The translations under genes and the position numbers were made by a program. A stretch of 10,296 bases of DNA from DATHSY01 sp046729855. Its GTDB lineage: Bacteria; Actinomycetota; UBA4738; HRBIN12. Positions 1 to 6,814 of the stretch are shown here, piece after piece (position 1 is the stretch's first letter; every line of letters starts with the position of its first letter). The stretch is from NCBI GenBank assembly GCA_046729855.1, contig JBKPHM010000148.1, positions 1 through 10,296 on the forward strand, in the 5' to 3' direction. Under the pieces are notes generated by a model. That model was not told the origin of the DNA, did no database searches, and was given only the letters and a program-made list of their open reading frames with translations.

Positions 1-1
1 G

Positions 2-820
2 ATCGGCGGCAACAGCGAGCTGCTCAACACGAGCTTCGCCGACGGCTGCCCGATCCAGTCGCCGGACGGGCTCAGCCTCTACATGGCCTCGAATCGTGAC
101 GGCTACGTGGGGACGACTCGCAACTTGGACATCTGGGTCGCGCACCGCGAAAGCACGGACGCACCATGGGGGGCGCCCGAGAACCTGGGCGCGCCGGTCA
201 ACTCACCCGTCGACGACTTCTGTCCGACGCCGGTCCGGGGCGGTGGGTTGTTCTTCGTGAGCAGGGAGGAGCCGGCGAGCTGCGGCACGAACGACAGTGA
301 CATGTACTTCACCCGGTTGAACCCGGGCCACGGGTGGAGCGAGCCCGTACACCTCGGCTGCGGGCCGGTCGGACCGAACAGTGCCCTCGACGAGATGGGT
401 CCGTCCTACATCGAGGTGGACGAACGAGGGTTCCTGTACTTCTCGAGCGGTCCCGACATCTATGTGAGCGAGCGGCTCCAGGACGGGAGCTTCGGTTCGG
501 CCGCGCCGGTGTCGGAGCTCAACAGCGCCGCCGCCGACATCCAGCCGAACGTGCGCAAGGATGGGCTCGAGGTCCTCTTCGCGTCGAACCGCCGAGCGGG
601 CACCGACCAGGATCTCTACGTCGCGAACAGGGCGAGTGTCGATGATCCCTTCTCGGTTCCCGTGAGGTTGGGGGACTCGGTGAACACCGTCACGGCGAGT
701 GAGACACGTCCGTCGCTCTCGTGGGATGGGGCGACGTTGCTGTTCGGTCGCGCACCGGGACCCGAAGGCCTCTCCGACATCTTCACCTCGACGCGTGACA
801 AGGTCCACGGAAGCATGTGA
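2..820 (+). CDS. PD40/TolB-like beta-propeller protein, 5' end outside window
   Basis: The frame is open from base 2 and ends at TGA 818-820, giving 272 visible residues; the true start lies upstream of the window. PD40-type blades are visible as a repeated pattern of a Ser/Pro-Asp-Gly turn followed by a hydrophobic strand: SPDGLSLYMASNRDG near residues 20-34, then DERGFLYFSSG, RKDGLEVLFASNRRAG and SWDGATLLFGR, each followed by a strand of the DLYVANR or DIYVSER type. This fits the WD40-like PD40 family related to the TolB propeller, usually extracytoplasmic and of unknown specific role. An internal ATG at 83 lies inside the first visible blade, so it is not the start. The stop is 30 bases before the next PD40 gene on the same strand, so the two are probably co-transcribed. 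No catalytic motif is seen, so the function is probably binding or scaffolding. Confidence 0.85.
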   Translation: MGGNSELLNTSFADGCPIQSPDGLSLYMASNRDGYVGTTRNLDIWVAHRESTDAPWGAPENLGAPVNSPVDDFCPTPVRGGGLFFVSREEPASCGTNDSDMYFTRLNPGHGWSEPVHLGCGPVGPNSALDEMGPSYIEVDERGFLYFSSGPDIYVSERLQDGSFGSAAPVSELNSAAADIQPNVRKDGLEVLFASNRRAGTDQDLYVANRASVDDPFSVPVRLGDSVNTVTASETRPSLSWDGATLLFGRAPGPEGLSDIFTSTRDKVHGSM

Positions 821-850
821 GGTGCGTGGCACTGCAGGAGGTGTCCCAGA

Positions 851-1918
851 ATGGCAACCCAGAGAGAGGTGTTCGAGATGACGACCAAGCAAATGGGCGA
901 GCCTGATGTCGATTCTTGGCGCGAACAGGAAGAGCGCCAGCGCAAGGCGACCCGCAACAGGAAGCTCGGTGCGATCGCTGTGACTGCGGCGCTCCTGATC
1001 GCCGGAGTGGTGGTCGGCGTCAGCACGCTGGGAAACGACGATGTGCAACCGGGGGGCTCGAGTGATGGCTCGACACTCACCCCCGACGGAGGGGAGCAGA
1101 CGCTGTCCATCATCGACGTGGGGTCTGGCACGGCAACCCCGTTCACGGCGCCCGCTGGTGCATCTGATTTCGACTTCACGCTCGACGGGTCGATGGTTGC
1201 CTATGTCGATGTCGATGTGAACGGGAATGATCAGGTGTTCGTGATGAATGCCGACGGCTCGAACGCCAGGCAGCTCACCCGCGGAGAGGGGGACATCCGC
1301 GTGGAAGAAGCGCTGCCCGGAACTGGCACTTCCGGCGGCCGCCTGGACTGGTCCCCGGACGGCTCGATGATCGCGTACCAACGGGATACGTCGGACGGCC
1401 CTGAGATCTTCACCGTCCGGATCTCCGACGGGGTGTCGACCAGGGTCACGAACGAACCGCCCGCAGTCGGTCCCGGCGGCTGGGCGCCGGACGCTGGGTC
1501 GCTCGTCTTCTCGACCCTCAACCCCTCGATCCCGCATTACTCGGCCCTGTCCGTCGACCTCGGTACGGGACAGACAACGCTGATCGTGCCGGACGGAAGC
1601 ACTCCTAAGCTGTCGCCCGACGGCGACTGGATTGCCTTCAACTCTTGGCTGAAGCCGCATATCCGGTTGATACTCGCCAACAGCGACGGATCGGGGCGAC
1701 GCGTCATCGCTCGATTCGAAGGCGACGACGGGTACCAGGAATGGTCGCCCGACAGCACGCAGATCGCGTTCGATGCTGACATACCGCTCAATGCCTCGCC
1801 GGTCGAGAGGTCCGGTTTCGGGACGCACGTCTACGACCTGGCCACCGGTGAGACGCGCTTCGTAAGCACCGGGACGATCGAGACGTGGATCGACAACGAT
1901 CACATCCTCGTGAGCTGA
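851..1918 (+). CDS. Membrane-anchored TolB-like PD40 propeller protein
   Basis: 355 residues. The ATG at 851 is preceded by AGGAGGT at 836-842 with 8-base spacing; a second ATG at 878 is weaker and would remove the MATQREVFE start that I associate with this actinobacterial family. Residues 1-38 are polar and charged (DSWREQEERQRKATRNRK), followed by one hydrophobic helix at about 39-61, then a Gly/Ser/Asp-rich linker and the propeller. This predicts a short cytoplasmic tail, a single membrane anchor and an extracytoplasmic propeller. PD40/TolB blades are clear: FVMNADGSNARQLT at about 130-143, LDWSPDGSMIAY at 165-176, PKLSPDGDWIAF at 262-273 and QEWSPDSTQIAF at 306-317. It follows the preceding PD40 gene by 30 bases and is followed by a hairpin terminator. 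The substrate or partner is unknown; calling it true TolB would overreach, since no Tol-Pal genes are nearby. Confidence 0.88.
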   Translation: MATQREVFEMTTKQMGEPDVDSWREQEERQRKATRNRKLGAIAVTAALLIAGVVVGVSTLGNDDVQPGGSSDGSTLTPDGGEQTLSIIDVGSGTATPFTAPAGASDFDFTLDGSMVAYVDVDVNGNDQVFVMNADGSNARQLTRGEGDIRVEEALPGTGTSGGRLDWSPDGSMIAYQRDTSDGPEIFTVRISDGVSTRVTNEPPAVGPGGWAPDAGSLVFSTLNPSIPHYSALSVDLGTGQTTLIVPDGSTPKLSPDGDWIAFNSWLKPHIRLILANSDGSGRRVIARFEGDDGYQEWSPDSTQIAFDADIPLNASPVERSGFGTHVYDLATGETRFVSTGTIETWIDNDHILVS

Positions 1919-1931
1919 CCCGTTCCGAGAT

Positions 1932-1970
1932 GCCGAAAGCCCGGTCCCCCGAGGGAGGCCGGGCTTCGGC
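1932..1970 (+). terminator. GC-rich hairpin terminator after the PD40 pair
   Basis: The left arm GCCGAAAGCCCGG (1932-1944) pairs with the right arm CCGGGCTTCGGC (1959-1970), a 12-bp stem with one bulged A. The 14-base loop can pair further (TCCC with GGGA). It starts 13 bases after the stop of the PD40 gene. There is no T-run, which is common in high-GC actinobacterial terminators. Confidence 0.7.
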
Positions 1971-2043
1971 GTGCTTCAAGGCCGCCTGGACCGCGTGCCT
2001 TGTTGAGATCGACCGCTTCGACCGATGATGTCCTGGGCAACTC

Positions 2044-2082
2044 GGTCCTACAAGGACCCCGGCCTCGACCCCGTGGTCGAGG
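2044..2082 (+). promoter_or_regulatory. Two tandem perfect hairpins in the leader of the aminopeptidase gene
   Basis: GGTCCT-ACA-AGGACC (2044-2058) is a perfect 6-bp stem with a 3-base loop. Four bases later, CCTCGACC-CCGT-GGTCGAGG (2063-2082) is a perfect 8-bp stem with a tetraloop. They end 37 bases before the preferred GTG start at 2120. Their perfection argues that this stretch is leader RNA rather than coding sequence, although the frame is open from an ATG at 2000. The role is unknown: attenuator, mRNA stabiliser or a second terminator are all possible. Confidence 0.5.
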
Positions 2083-2119
2083 AGGACTGAGCCGGTCGAG
2101 CACCGGTAGGGTGCCGAAC

Positions 2120-3082
2120 GTGGCCGCTCTCTACCCGCCGATCGAGCCGGACCGGACCGGCATGCTCGACGTCGGCGACAGCTACCTCGTGTACTGGGAG
2201 GCCTGCGGCAACCCGGACGGCAGGCCGGCCGTCGTGCTGCACGGCGGGCCCGGATCGGGCCGGTCCATCCGGATGCGGCGGCTGTTCGATCCCGAGGCGT
2301 ACCGCGTGATCCTCTACGACCAGCGCGGGTGCGGGCGGAGCACGCCGCACGCGAGCGAGCCGGAGGCGGATCTGTCCGCCAACACGACCTGGCATCTGCT
2401 TGCCGACATCGAGCGGCTGCGCGAACACCTCGAGGTCGACCGGTGGCTCGTGCTGGGTGGGTCTTGGGGGAGCGAACTCGCGCTCGCGTACGCGGAGCGG
2501 CACCTGGACCGAGTCACCGAGCTCGCGCTGTGGGGCGTGCCGACCGCGGGGCGGGCGGACTACGACTGGCTGTTCCGCGGCGGCCTCGGGCGGTTCCTGC
2601 CCGAGCAGTGGGAGCGGCTGCGGACGGCACTCCCCGAGGCTAAGCGGGACGGGGATCCCGTCGAGGCGTACCACCGACTGCTGTTCGATCCGGATCCCGA
2701 GATCAGGCGGCGGGCGGCCCTTGCGTGGTGCACCTGGGAGTCGGCCTCGCCGGTATGGCCGCCGAGTGACGGTCTGGATGAGCGGTTCGAGGATCCGGCC
2801 TTCGCGCTCGCGTTCGCACGGCTCGTCACGCATTACGCCCGCCACGACGCGTGGCTCGAGGACGGGGCGCTCCTGCGCGATGCGGGCGTGCTCGCCGGCA
2901 TCCCCGGCGTGATCGTGAACGGTCGGTTCGACCTCCAGGCTCCGCTCGGCGGGGCGTGGGCGCTGCACCGAGCGTGGCCCGCCGCCGAGCTGGTCGTCGT
3001 CGACGACGCCGGACATGCGTACGACCATCCCGGCATCACGGACGCGCTGGTCCGGGCGACCGATCGGTTCGCGGCCGGCTGA
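2120..3082 (+). CDS. pip: Prolyl aminopeptidase (alpha/beta hydrolase, peptidase family S33)
   Basis: It removes N-terminal proline from peptides in the cytoplasm, a peptide-salvage role. From the GTG at 2120 it is 320 residues, the normal length of the family, and begins VAALYPPIEP with MLDVGD soon after, matching the usual Pip N-terminus. GGTAGGG at 2105-2111 gives a ribosome binding site at 8-base spacing. The frame is open back to an ATG at 2000, but that would add 40 low-complexity residues across two hairpins; GTG 2111 is a second alternative. Visible motifs are the oxyanion-loop HGGPGSG (41-47), DQRGCGRSTPHAS (67-79), SANTTWHLLADIERLREHL (86-104), the nucleophile elbow GGSWGS with Ser115, Asp271 in NGRFD (families often have HGRYD) and His299 in DAGH. 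The catalytic triad is therefore complete. It appears to be a single-gene transcription unit. Confidence 0.92.
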   Translation: MAALYPPIEPDRTGMLDVGDSYLVYWEACGNPDGRPAVVLHGGPGSGRSIRMRRLFDPEAYRVILYDQRGCGRSTPHASEPEADLSANTTWHLLADIERLREHLEVDRWLVLGGSWGSELALAYAERHLDRVTELALWGVPTAGRADYDWLFRGGLGRFLPEQWERLRTALPEAKRDGDPVEAYHRLLFDPDPEIRRRAALAWCTWESASPVWPPSDGLDERFEDPAFALAFARLVTHYARHDAWLEDGALLRDAGVLAGIPGVIVNGRFDLQAPLGGAWALHRAWPAAELVVVDDAGHAYDHPGITDALVRATDRFAAG

Positions 3083-3112
3083 TCTCCCGGGGACGTGGCC
3101 CCAGAGAGGCAC

Positions 3113-3244
3113 GGGCTGCCAGTCCGGTGCGGCGGTGGGATTGCCGAGCACGGGGGACCTGAGATCCGTGAGGCGGTGGACGTCGGACCGGTCGGCCCGC
3201 ATCACGAACAGCTGGTGCATGCTTGGACTGCCCCCGAGCTGCTG
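3113..3244 (-). pseudogene. Remnant of a PD40/TolB-like protein (C-terminal blade)
   Basis: On the minus strand a frame reads SMHQLFVMRADRSDVHRLTD (3220 downward) and then ends in APDWQPVP near 3113. This is the typical last blade of TolB/PD40 proteins, where an FVMNADGS..RRLT strand is followed by PDWQP and a stop. The expected Gly after Asp is Arg here. No stop follows PDWQP; the frame runs on antisense into the aminopeptidase gene, and no upstream blades are recognisable in that frame. I therefore read it as an eroded C-terminal fragment that faces pip tail to tail. It is not an intact gene. Confidence 0.45.
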
Positions 3245-3812
3245 ATCGAGGCTCGGCCTCGTCCAGCCCCATCCATCAGAGCTGCAGTTAATGAACGGAG
3301 GCAAGGTAGGCACTTCGTGAAGTACATCGGGCCTCGGGATCGGTAGCGAATCCGACCGGAGCCTGGGGGACTCTGCGGCGGCCCTGCAGCTGGACAGCTC
3401 GAATTCCGCGGGAACTCGGTGGGAACCGCGGCATGGCAGGCTCGGAATCGCCGGCCGCCGAAAGTCCCAATGGGGAGTAGACGGAGAGAACGGCGAGAGA
3501 GGATCTCGGTCGGATTTCACCGGGAACCGCCCCAGCGCCCAGGCTCGTGAGCGATCAACGGATCGCTGACTAGACCAACAGACCCAAGGGACAGAACCGA
3601 GCTCCTCGTCGGATGCCCGGATCGTCCTTTGCGATGAGCCTCCGCGCGTATCGCGTTCATCGTCCGTCCAGCGCTGTTCACGCCAGCCATCCCGACAAGG
3701 ATCGCTCGCTGCCCACGTCGCCACAGACCCCTTCGGAAGCCGGGATCGATGTCGCTTCCGATCGAAAGCGCCACTCTCGATGAAACGTCGCCCGGCCGCC
3801 TCTGGATCCTGA
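3245..3812. other. Intergenic stretch with no supported gene
   Basis: Frames here on both strands are rich in Arg, Ser and Pro and show no motif, no good ribosome binding site and no consistent codon pattern. A minus-strand frame covering 3517-3873 has nothing recognisable. The only structure noted is a small hairpin CGAGGC-TCG-GCCTCG at 3247-3261. The stretch is probably eroded or noncoding DNA. Confidence 0.5.
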
Positions 3813-4424
3813 TCAGAATGGCAGCGCCTCGAGTATCGTTCGCACCCAGACCTTCACGTAGCAGCGACGGCACAGCGTGTCGCTGAACGCCCAGCGGCGC
3901 CTCGCCTCGATCCGCCGCCCGCAGTCATCGCACAGCGGGAGCGGCCTCATCGCGATACCGGCGCGATCCAGCGCCGAGGGGGATGTCGCGGCGAACCAGT
4001 CGCGGAGCTCACGCGGTAAGTATCGGTCGCTAACGGCCGCACACGAGCGGCCGCGTGTTCCGGGGGACGACGCTGGGCAATCCGAGACCCGCGCGATGCC
4101 TTCGACGCGGCCCGGGCGAGGCTCCGACGACACGAACGCCGCCGAGCGGTATGTCGCTTCCGATCCTGAAGCCACATCCTCGGAGCCGGGCGCAATAGCC
4201 CCCGGTGTCGCCTGATGGGCTCTGCCGTCTTCCCAGCCGCCTAACCGCTTCGTCGGGTCGAAGATCGCTTGGCCCACGACGCCTTTCCGGTCCTCCATTG
4301 GGACGTCGCGCTTGGCAGACCGCGACCACTCCGGTCGTTGATCCTCGCTTGACGTGACGGCGTTTTCGTTGGCGAGAGGGTCGCTTTCAACGGTGATCAG
4401 GTCCACTGATGACGACCTGCACAT
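3813..4424 (-). CDS. Doubtful ORF with C-terminal CxxC...CxxC zinc-ribbon motif
   Basis: The full frame encodes 203 residues from an ATG at 4424, which has no ribosome binding site. Only roughly the last 70 residues look like a protein: RYLPRELRDWFAATSP (about 134-149), then LCDDCGRRIEARRRWAFSD and LCRRCYVKVWVRTIL. Cys165, Cys168, Cys185 and Cys188 form CX2C-X16-CX2C, a typical zinc-ribbon or treble-clef ligand set, and an internal Met159 (3950) just precedes it. The first ~130 residues are low complexity and unconvincing. This may be the surviving C-terminal piece of a larger gene, or a short zinc-binding protein of about 45-70 residues. I do not recognise a family, and chance is not excluded. 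Confidence 0.3.
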   Translation of the reverse strand: MCRSSSVDLITVESDPLANENAVTSSEDQRPEWSRSAKRDVPMEDRKGVVGQAIFDPTKRLGGWEDGRAHQATPGAIAPGSEDVASGSEATYRSAAFVSSEPRPGRVEGIARVSDCPASSPGTRGRSCAAVSDRYLPRELRDWFAATSPSALDRAGIAMRPLPLCDDCGRRIEARRRWAFSDTLCRRCYVKVWVRTILEALPF

Positions 4425-4542
4425 TTGGGAACCACTCGCGCATCATTGCGTTCGACACGCGTGCCAGCCGACTAGGGGCACCATGCTGTATTGACGCGTG
4501 GCGCGATGGGGTGCAAACGCGCTCAGCGCAGCAGGAATCAGA

Positions 4543-4556
4543 CCGGAAACTTCCGG
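4543..4556 (-). terminator. Small hairpin just after the VOC gene stop
   Basis: CCGGA (4543-4547) and TCCGG (4552-4556) form a 5-bp stem with a 4-base loop, starting 4 bases beyond the minus-strand stop codon at 4561-4563. On the minus strand it is followed by TCTGATTCC, which is only weakly T-rich. This is a plausible but weak terminator for the VOC gene. Confidence 0.35.
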
Positions 4557-4560
4557 CGGC

Positions 4561-4998
4561 TCAGCCGAGTTCTTGAGCTAGCCCGATGAGAAGGCCTTCA
4601 GGCCCGCGGATGTAGCAGAGCCGGTACACGTCCTCATACTGGACCACTTCACCGACGAGCTGCGCGGCGTGCTTGCGCAGCCGGGCGAGCGTCTCGTCGA
4701 TGTCGTCAACGGCGAACATGACTCGCAGGTAGCCGAGGGCGTTCACCGGGGCGTTCCGGTGATCGGCGACCACAGGCGGCGTGAGAAAGCGCGAGAGCTC
4801 GAGCCGGCTGTGGCCGTCCGGCGTGCGCATCATGGCGATCTCGACGCGCTGGTCGCCCAGTCCAGTGACGCGTCCCGCCCACTCTCCTTCCACCATGGCC
4901 TGCCCTTCGAGCTCGAGGCCGAGTTCGCGAAAGAATGCGATCGTCGCGGGTAGGTCCTCGACGACGATGCCGACGTTGTCCATCCTTTGGATCGTCAT
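4561..4998 (-). CDS. VOC-superfamily (glyoxalase/bleomycin-resistance/dioxygenase fold) protein
   Basis: 145 residues from the ATG at 4998. AGGAGG at 5010-5005 lies 6 bases before this ATG but only 3 before the in-frame GTG at 5001, so the ATG is preferred. Two paired beta-alpha-beta-beta-beta modules are clear: module 1 runs from RMDNVGIVVEDLPATIAFF to RLELSRF (about 5-71), and module 2 from LGYLRVMFAVDDIDETLARL to GPEGLLIGLAQ (about 88-142). Length and fold match single-domain VOC proteins. Of the four positions that hold metal ligands in glyoxalase I-type members, only Glu67 is kept; Asn8 stands where His is usual, Arg92 replaces the His of the second module and Gly139 replaces the final Glu. 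Substrate and reaction are therefore unknown, and a metal-free binding role is possible. It stands alone, with a weak hairpin after its stop. Confidence 0.9.
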   Translation of the reverse strand: MTIQRMDNVGIVVEDLPATIAFFRELGLELEGQAMVEGEWAGRVTGLGDQRVEIAMMRTPDGHSRLELSRFLTPPVVADHRNAPVNALGYLRVMFAVDDIDETLARLRKHAAQLVGEVVQYEDVYRLCYIRGPEGLLIGLAQELG

Positions 4999-5238
4999 CA
5001 CGTTCCTCCTTTGTCGTGGCGACGTTGGCCAGGCAGCAAGACGGGCGCAGTATCGGTGTTCGCACGCGGCGCGGCAGGTAGTTCCACCGTGACGCGCAGC
5101 CCGCCATCGGACCGCCGTGTCAGGGGTGATTCCGTCGTCGGCTTGTGTGATGCTCTTTGACGATCCGGGAGACGGAGGGGAACCGCGAGCTGATGCGGAC
5201 CGACATGGGTATCACCGCGAACATCCTCGCTCTGCTCG

Positions 5239-5605
5239 ATGGCGGTTCGGCTCGACGATCGCAGCATGTTGTACGGCAGGGACGAGATCATCGAGCAGTA
5301 TCTTGAGCGTGCGACGTCCGATCCGTGCGAGCCCGGGAACTGCAGCTTTCTGCGGCGAACGTCCCGTGGTGGCGTGGTTCGAAGCACCGAGCTTCACCAC
5401 GTTCGTCCGCAGCTTGGCTGACGTGCGTGCGAACGAGGCGTGGCTGGCGTGCGCGATATGCCTCGCGCTCGTTGAGACGGACGATCGCGAGGGCCTTGCC
5501 GTGCGAGGCGCGAGGCGCCCCCGGGGGAGGGCGGGCGAAGGAGCTGAGGCGATCGAGCGCGAGATGCAGGACAATCTCTTTTGGAGACACCGGGACCAGA
5601 TGTAG
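5239..5605 (+). pseudogene. Probable frameshifted gene of unknown family
   Basis: Two plus-strand frames look protein-like in succession. From 5239 one frame reads MAVRLDDRSMLYGRDEIIEQ and degrades after about 5340. From about 5366 a different frame reads VVAWFEAPSFTTFVRSLADV and continues through ANEAWLACAICLALVETDD to EREMQDNLFWRHRDQM, stopping with TAG at 5603-5605. The second part has mostly G or C in third positions. Joining the two requires a frame change near 5340-5366, so the gene is broken or the sequence has an indel. A further scrap, MRTDMGITANILALLDGG, lies just upstream in a third frame, partly overlapping the first. I do not recognise the family and assign no function. Confidence 0.3.
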
Positions 5606-5710
5606 AGAAGGCCGTCCGGCCAGGACACCGACTCCGTGGTTCGGATGAGGTGGAGTCATCGCGGAAGTCGCCTTCGGTGCGAAGCGACGTCGCCCGAGGA
5701 GGGCCGATAA

Positions 5711-5935
5711 GTGAGGGACCAGACGCACCAGACGCTCTCGTACCAAGAACTGCTGGACGAGAACGCCCGCCTGCGGGCCAGAGTCGGCCGTCTGCGGAAG
5801 GCGGTGAACTGGCTACGCGGGACGCTGCACCACGGCGACGATCAAACCCACAACGGCACCGTAGACGAGTGTGAGGCATGGGAGTGCATGCGTGCCCGCC
5901 AAGTCCTCGTGGAGGCCCGCGCCGCGGATCGGTAG
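5711..5935 (+). CDS. Small coiled-coil protein, 74 residues, unknown function
   Basis: The GTG start at 5711 is preceded by GGAGGG (5698-5703) with 7-base spacing, one of the best ribosome binding sites in the window; the stop is TAG 5933-5935. Residues 9-36 (SYQELLDENARLRARVGRLR and on) form a regular heptad pattern of Leu/Val with charged residues, so a short parallel coiled coil is likely. The C-terminal half, rich in His, Asp, Glu and Cys (HHGDDQTHNGTVDECEAWEC), has no family I know, although two Cys and several His could bind metal. Third positions are GC-rich, as in real genes here. The leucine-zipper part resembles N-termini of some transposase accessory proteins (for example IS66-like), so a truncated transposase piece is an alternative. 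No partner gene follows. Confidence 0.6.
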   Translation: MRDQTHQTLSYQELLDENARLRARVGRLRKAVNWLRGTLHHGDDQTHNGTVDECEAWECMRARQVLVEARAADR

Positions 5936-6478
5936 CTTCCGTCACAACGCGCGCCTCGGCGGATTCTCGCAGGCCGTCCCCAACTTCGCCCAACAGGGAG
6001 AACCCAAGAGGGAGAGCATGACCAGCGGGACAGCGATTACGGCGCGGAGATGCCTCACACGAAGTACAAGCGGCCATGGCGGGCATCGGTTCCGACATAT
6101 CTGCTGGAGGACGCCGCACCGCAAGGGCACGCGATCGCGCGCTGCGTTCCCGCGGGAAGCGATCCCAGCGCGACCGCTGTACCGTCCTCCTATGAGCACC
6201 GATGATGCAGTCGTGGGGCGAAAGGAACGACGAGAGCACGAACCCACGGTGGGCACCACTCCGTACGTCAGGGGATCCGACGAGCAGAGTGCGTCAGCGG
6301 TGAAGCCCCCGTCATAGACAGCAAGGTCTGTGTGGCGGTGTCGCGCCCCAAGAACCGCGACGTGCGAGCGTACTGGTGGGCGAGTGTAATCACCCTTCAT
6401 GCGCGCGCTACTTCGCGCACCCGCTACGCACGATCTTGTGTGGGACATCTGCGGAATATCCGGGTTTGAGTCCCCGTT
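5936..6478. other. Stretch with no supported gene
   Basis: Open frames exist on both strands (for example minus 5942-6481), but their products show no motif and they lack ribosome binding sites. An ATG at 6192 opens a 41-codon plus-strand frame ending at 6317 with no Shine-Dalgarno sequence. A small inverted repeat TGCGCG/CGCGCA lies at 6400-6419. I read the stretch as eroded or noncoding. Confidence 0.45.
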
Positions 6479-6523
6479 CAACGCATCGACCGCTACGGCA
6501 CCATCGCGCTGACCTGGCGGGTT
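6479..6523 (+). mobile_element. Possible scrap of an IS481-type transposase C-terminal region
   Basis: One frame reads QRIDRYGTIALTWRV. It resembles the conserved strand near the C-terminus of IS481-family transposases (an arginine-aspartate-x-hydrophobic-G-x-V-T-L-R pattern). It is only 15 residues long and ends 7 bases before the first copy of the 190-bp repeat. This is a memory-based match to a short motif and may be chance. Confidence 0.2.
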
Positions 6524-6530
6524 CTCGCTT

Positions 6531-6720
6531 GTAGTCCCAATGGGATTTGAACCCGTGTCTCCACCTTGAGAGGGCGAGCCGGCCCGATTCCGCGACCTGC
6601 AGCGGAACCCTAAAGAGGGCCGCTGACCTGCAGGTTCAGTTCCTGGTCGATTCCGGTCGCAACCCCTCGGTTGTCGATGTCATGCGGGATATTCACGGGA
6701 TCACCGGCTAGTGGGACTAC
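6531..6720. repeat. 190-bp repeat element, copy 1, with inverted-repeat ends
   Basis: This copy matches 8984-9172 in direct orientation and at nearly the same length. The first 44 bases differ at one position. The middle (about 6575-6620) is diverged. From about 6622 to 6710 similarity is again high, with one single-base gap. The outer ends are inverted repeats, GTAGTCCCA (6531-6539) and TGGGACTAC (6712-6720). Similarity begins abruptly at 6531 and continues weakly for about 15 bases past 6720. An internal hairpin is specific to this copy: CAGCGG (6600-6605) pairs with CCGCTG (6620-6625), with inner CCCT (6608-6611) pairing with AGGG (6616-6619). GACCTGCAG occurs twice inside (6594-6602 and 6625-6633). 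Confidence 0.8.
6532..6577 (-). other. tRNA-Glu(CTC)-like 3' half within repeat copy 1
   Basis: Read on the minus strand from 6577, this is an anticodon arm with loop CTCTCAA (anticodon CTC) and 3' strand GGTGG, a four-base variable loop AGAC, a T-arm ACGGG-TTCAAAT-CCCAT, the acceptor 3' strand TGGGACT and discriminator A. The spacing matches bacterial tRNA-Glu exactly. The T-stem has one C/A mismatch. No D-arm or 5' half is adjacent. A matching 5' acceptor strand AGTCCCA does occur 135 bases further along (6718-6712, minus). I treat it as a partial or degenerate tRNA, not a working gene. Confidence 0.55.
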
Positions 6721-6814
6721 GACCACCCTTCTTGTCGGCTGCAACGATCCAGGCCAGTCGCACTGACGAGACGTCGTCGACGGCGTCCACGGCTTCGGTG
6801 CTGACGCCCCGCGG

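Noticed and set aside
203..1903. Long minus-strand open frame antisense to the PD40 genes
   Set aside because: It is an Arg/Val-rich shadow caused by high GC with no motif or ribosome binding site, and it lies over two well-supported plus-strand genes.
2048..3724. Long minus-strand open frame antisense to pip
   Set aside because: It is mostly a GC-driven shadow of pip; only the short PD40-like part at 3113-3244 looks protein-like and is reported separately.
3749..4165. 15-base direct repeat ATGTCGCTTCCGATC at 3749-3763 and 4151-4165
   Set aside because: No flanking similarity or mobile-element structure extends it; two isolated copies give too little support.
4492..4497. TTGACG as a -35 box (also at 5156-5161)
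   Set aside because: No -10-like hexamer lies at the right distance downstream in either case.
5394..6239. 281-residue minus-strand open frame
   Set aside because: It overlaps the better supported 5711-5935 gene, lacks motifs and is Arg/Ser/Pro-rich like other GC shadows.
6456..6475. T-arm-like GGGTTTGAGTCCC suggesting another tRNA
   Set aside because: The stem has a mismatch, and no anticodon arm or acceptor stem is found around it.
6532..6718. Intact intron-containing tRNA-Glu gene
   Set aside because: The acceptor ends pair in copy 1, but there is no D-arm, no 5' anticodon half separate from the 3' half, and copy 2 pairs less well. It is kept as a finding, not as a gene call.
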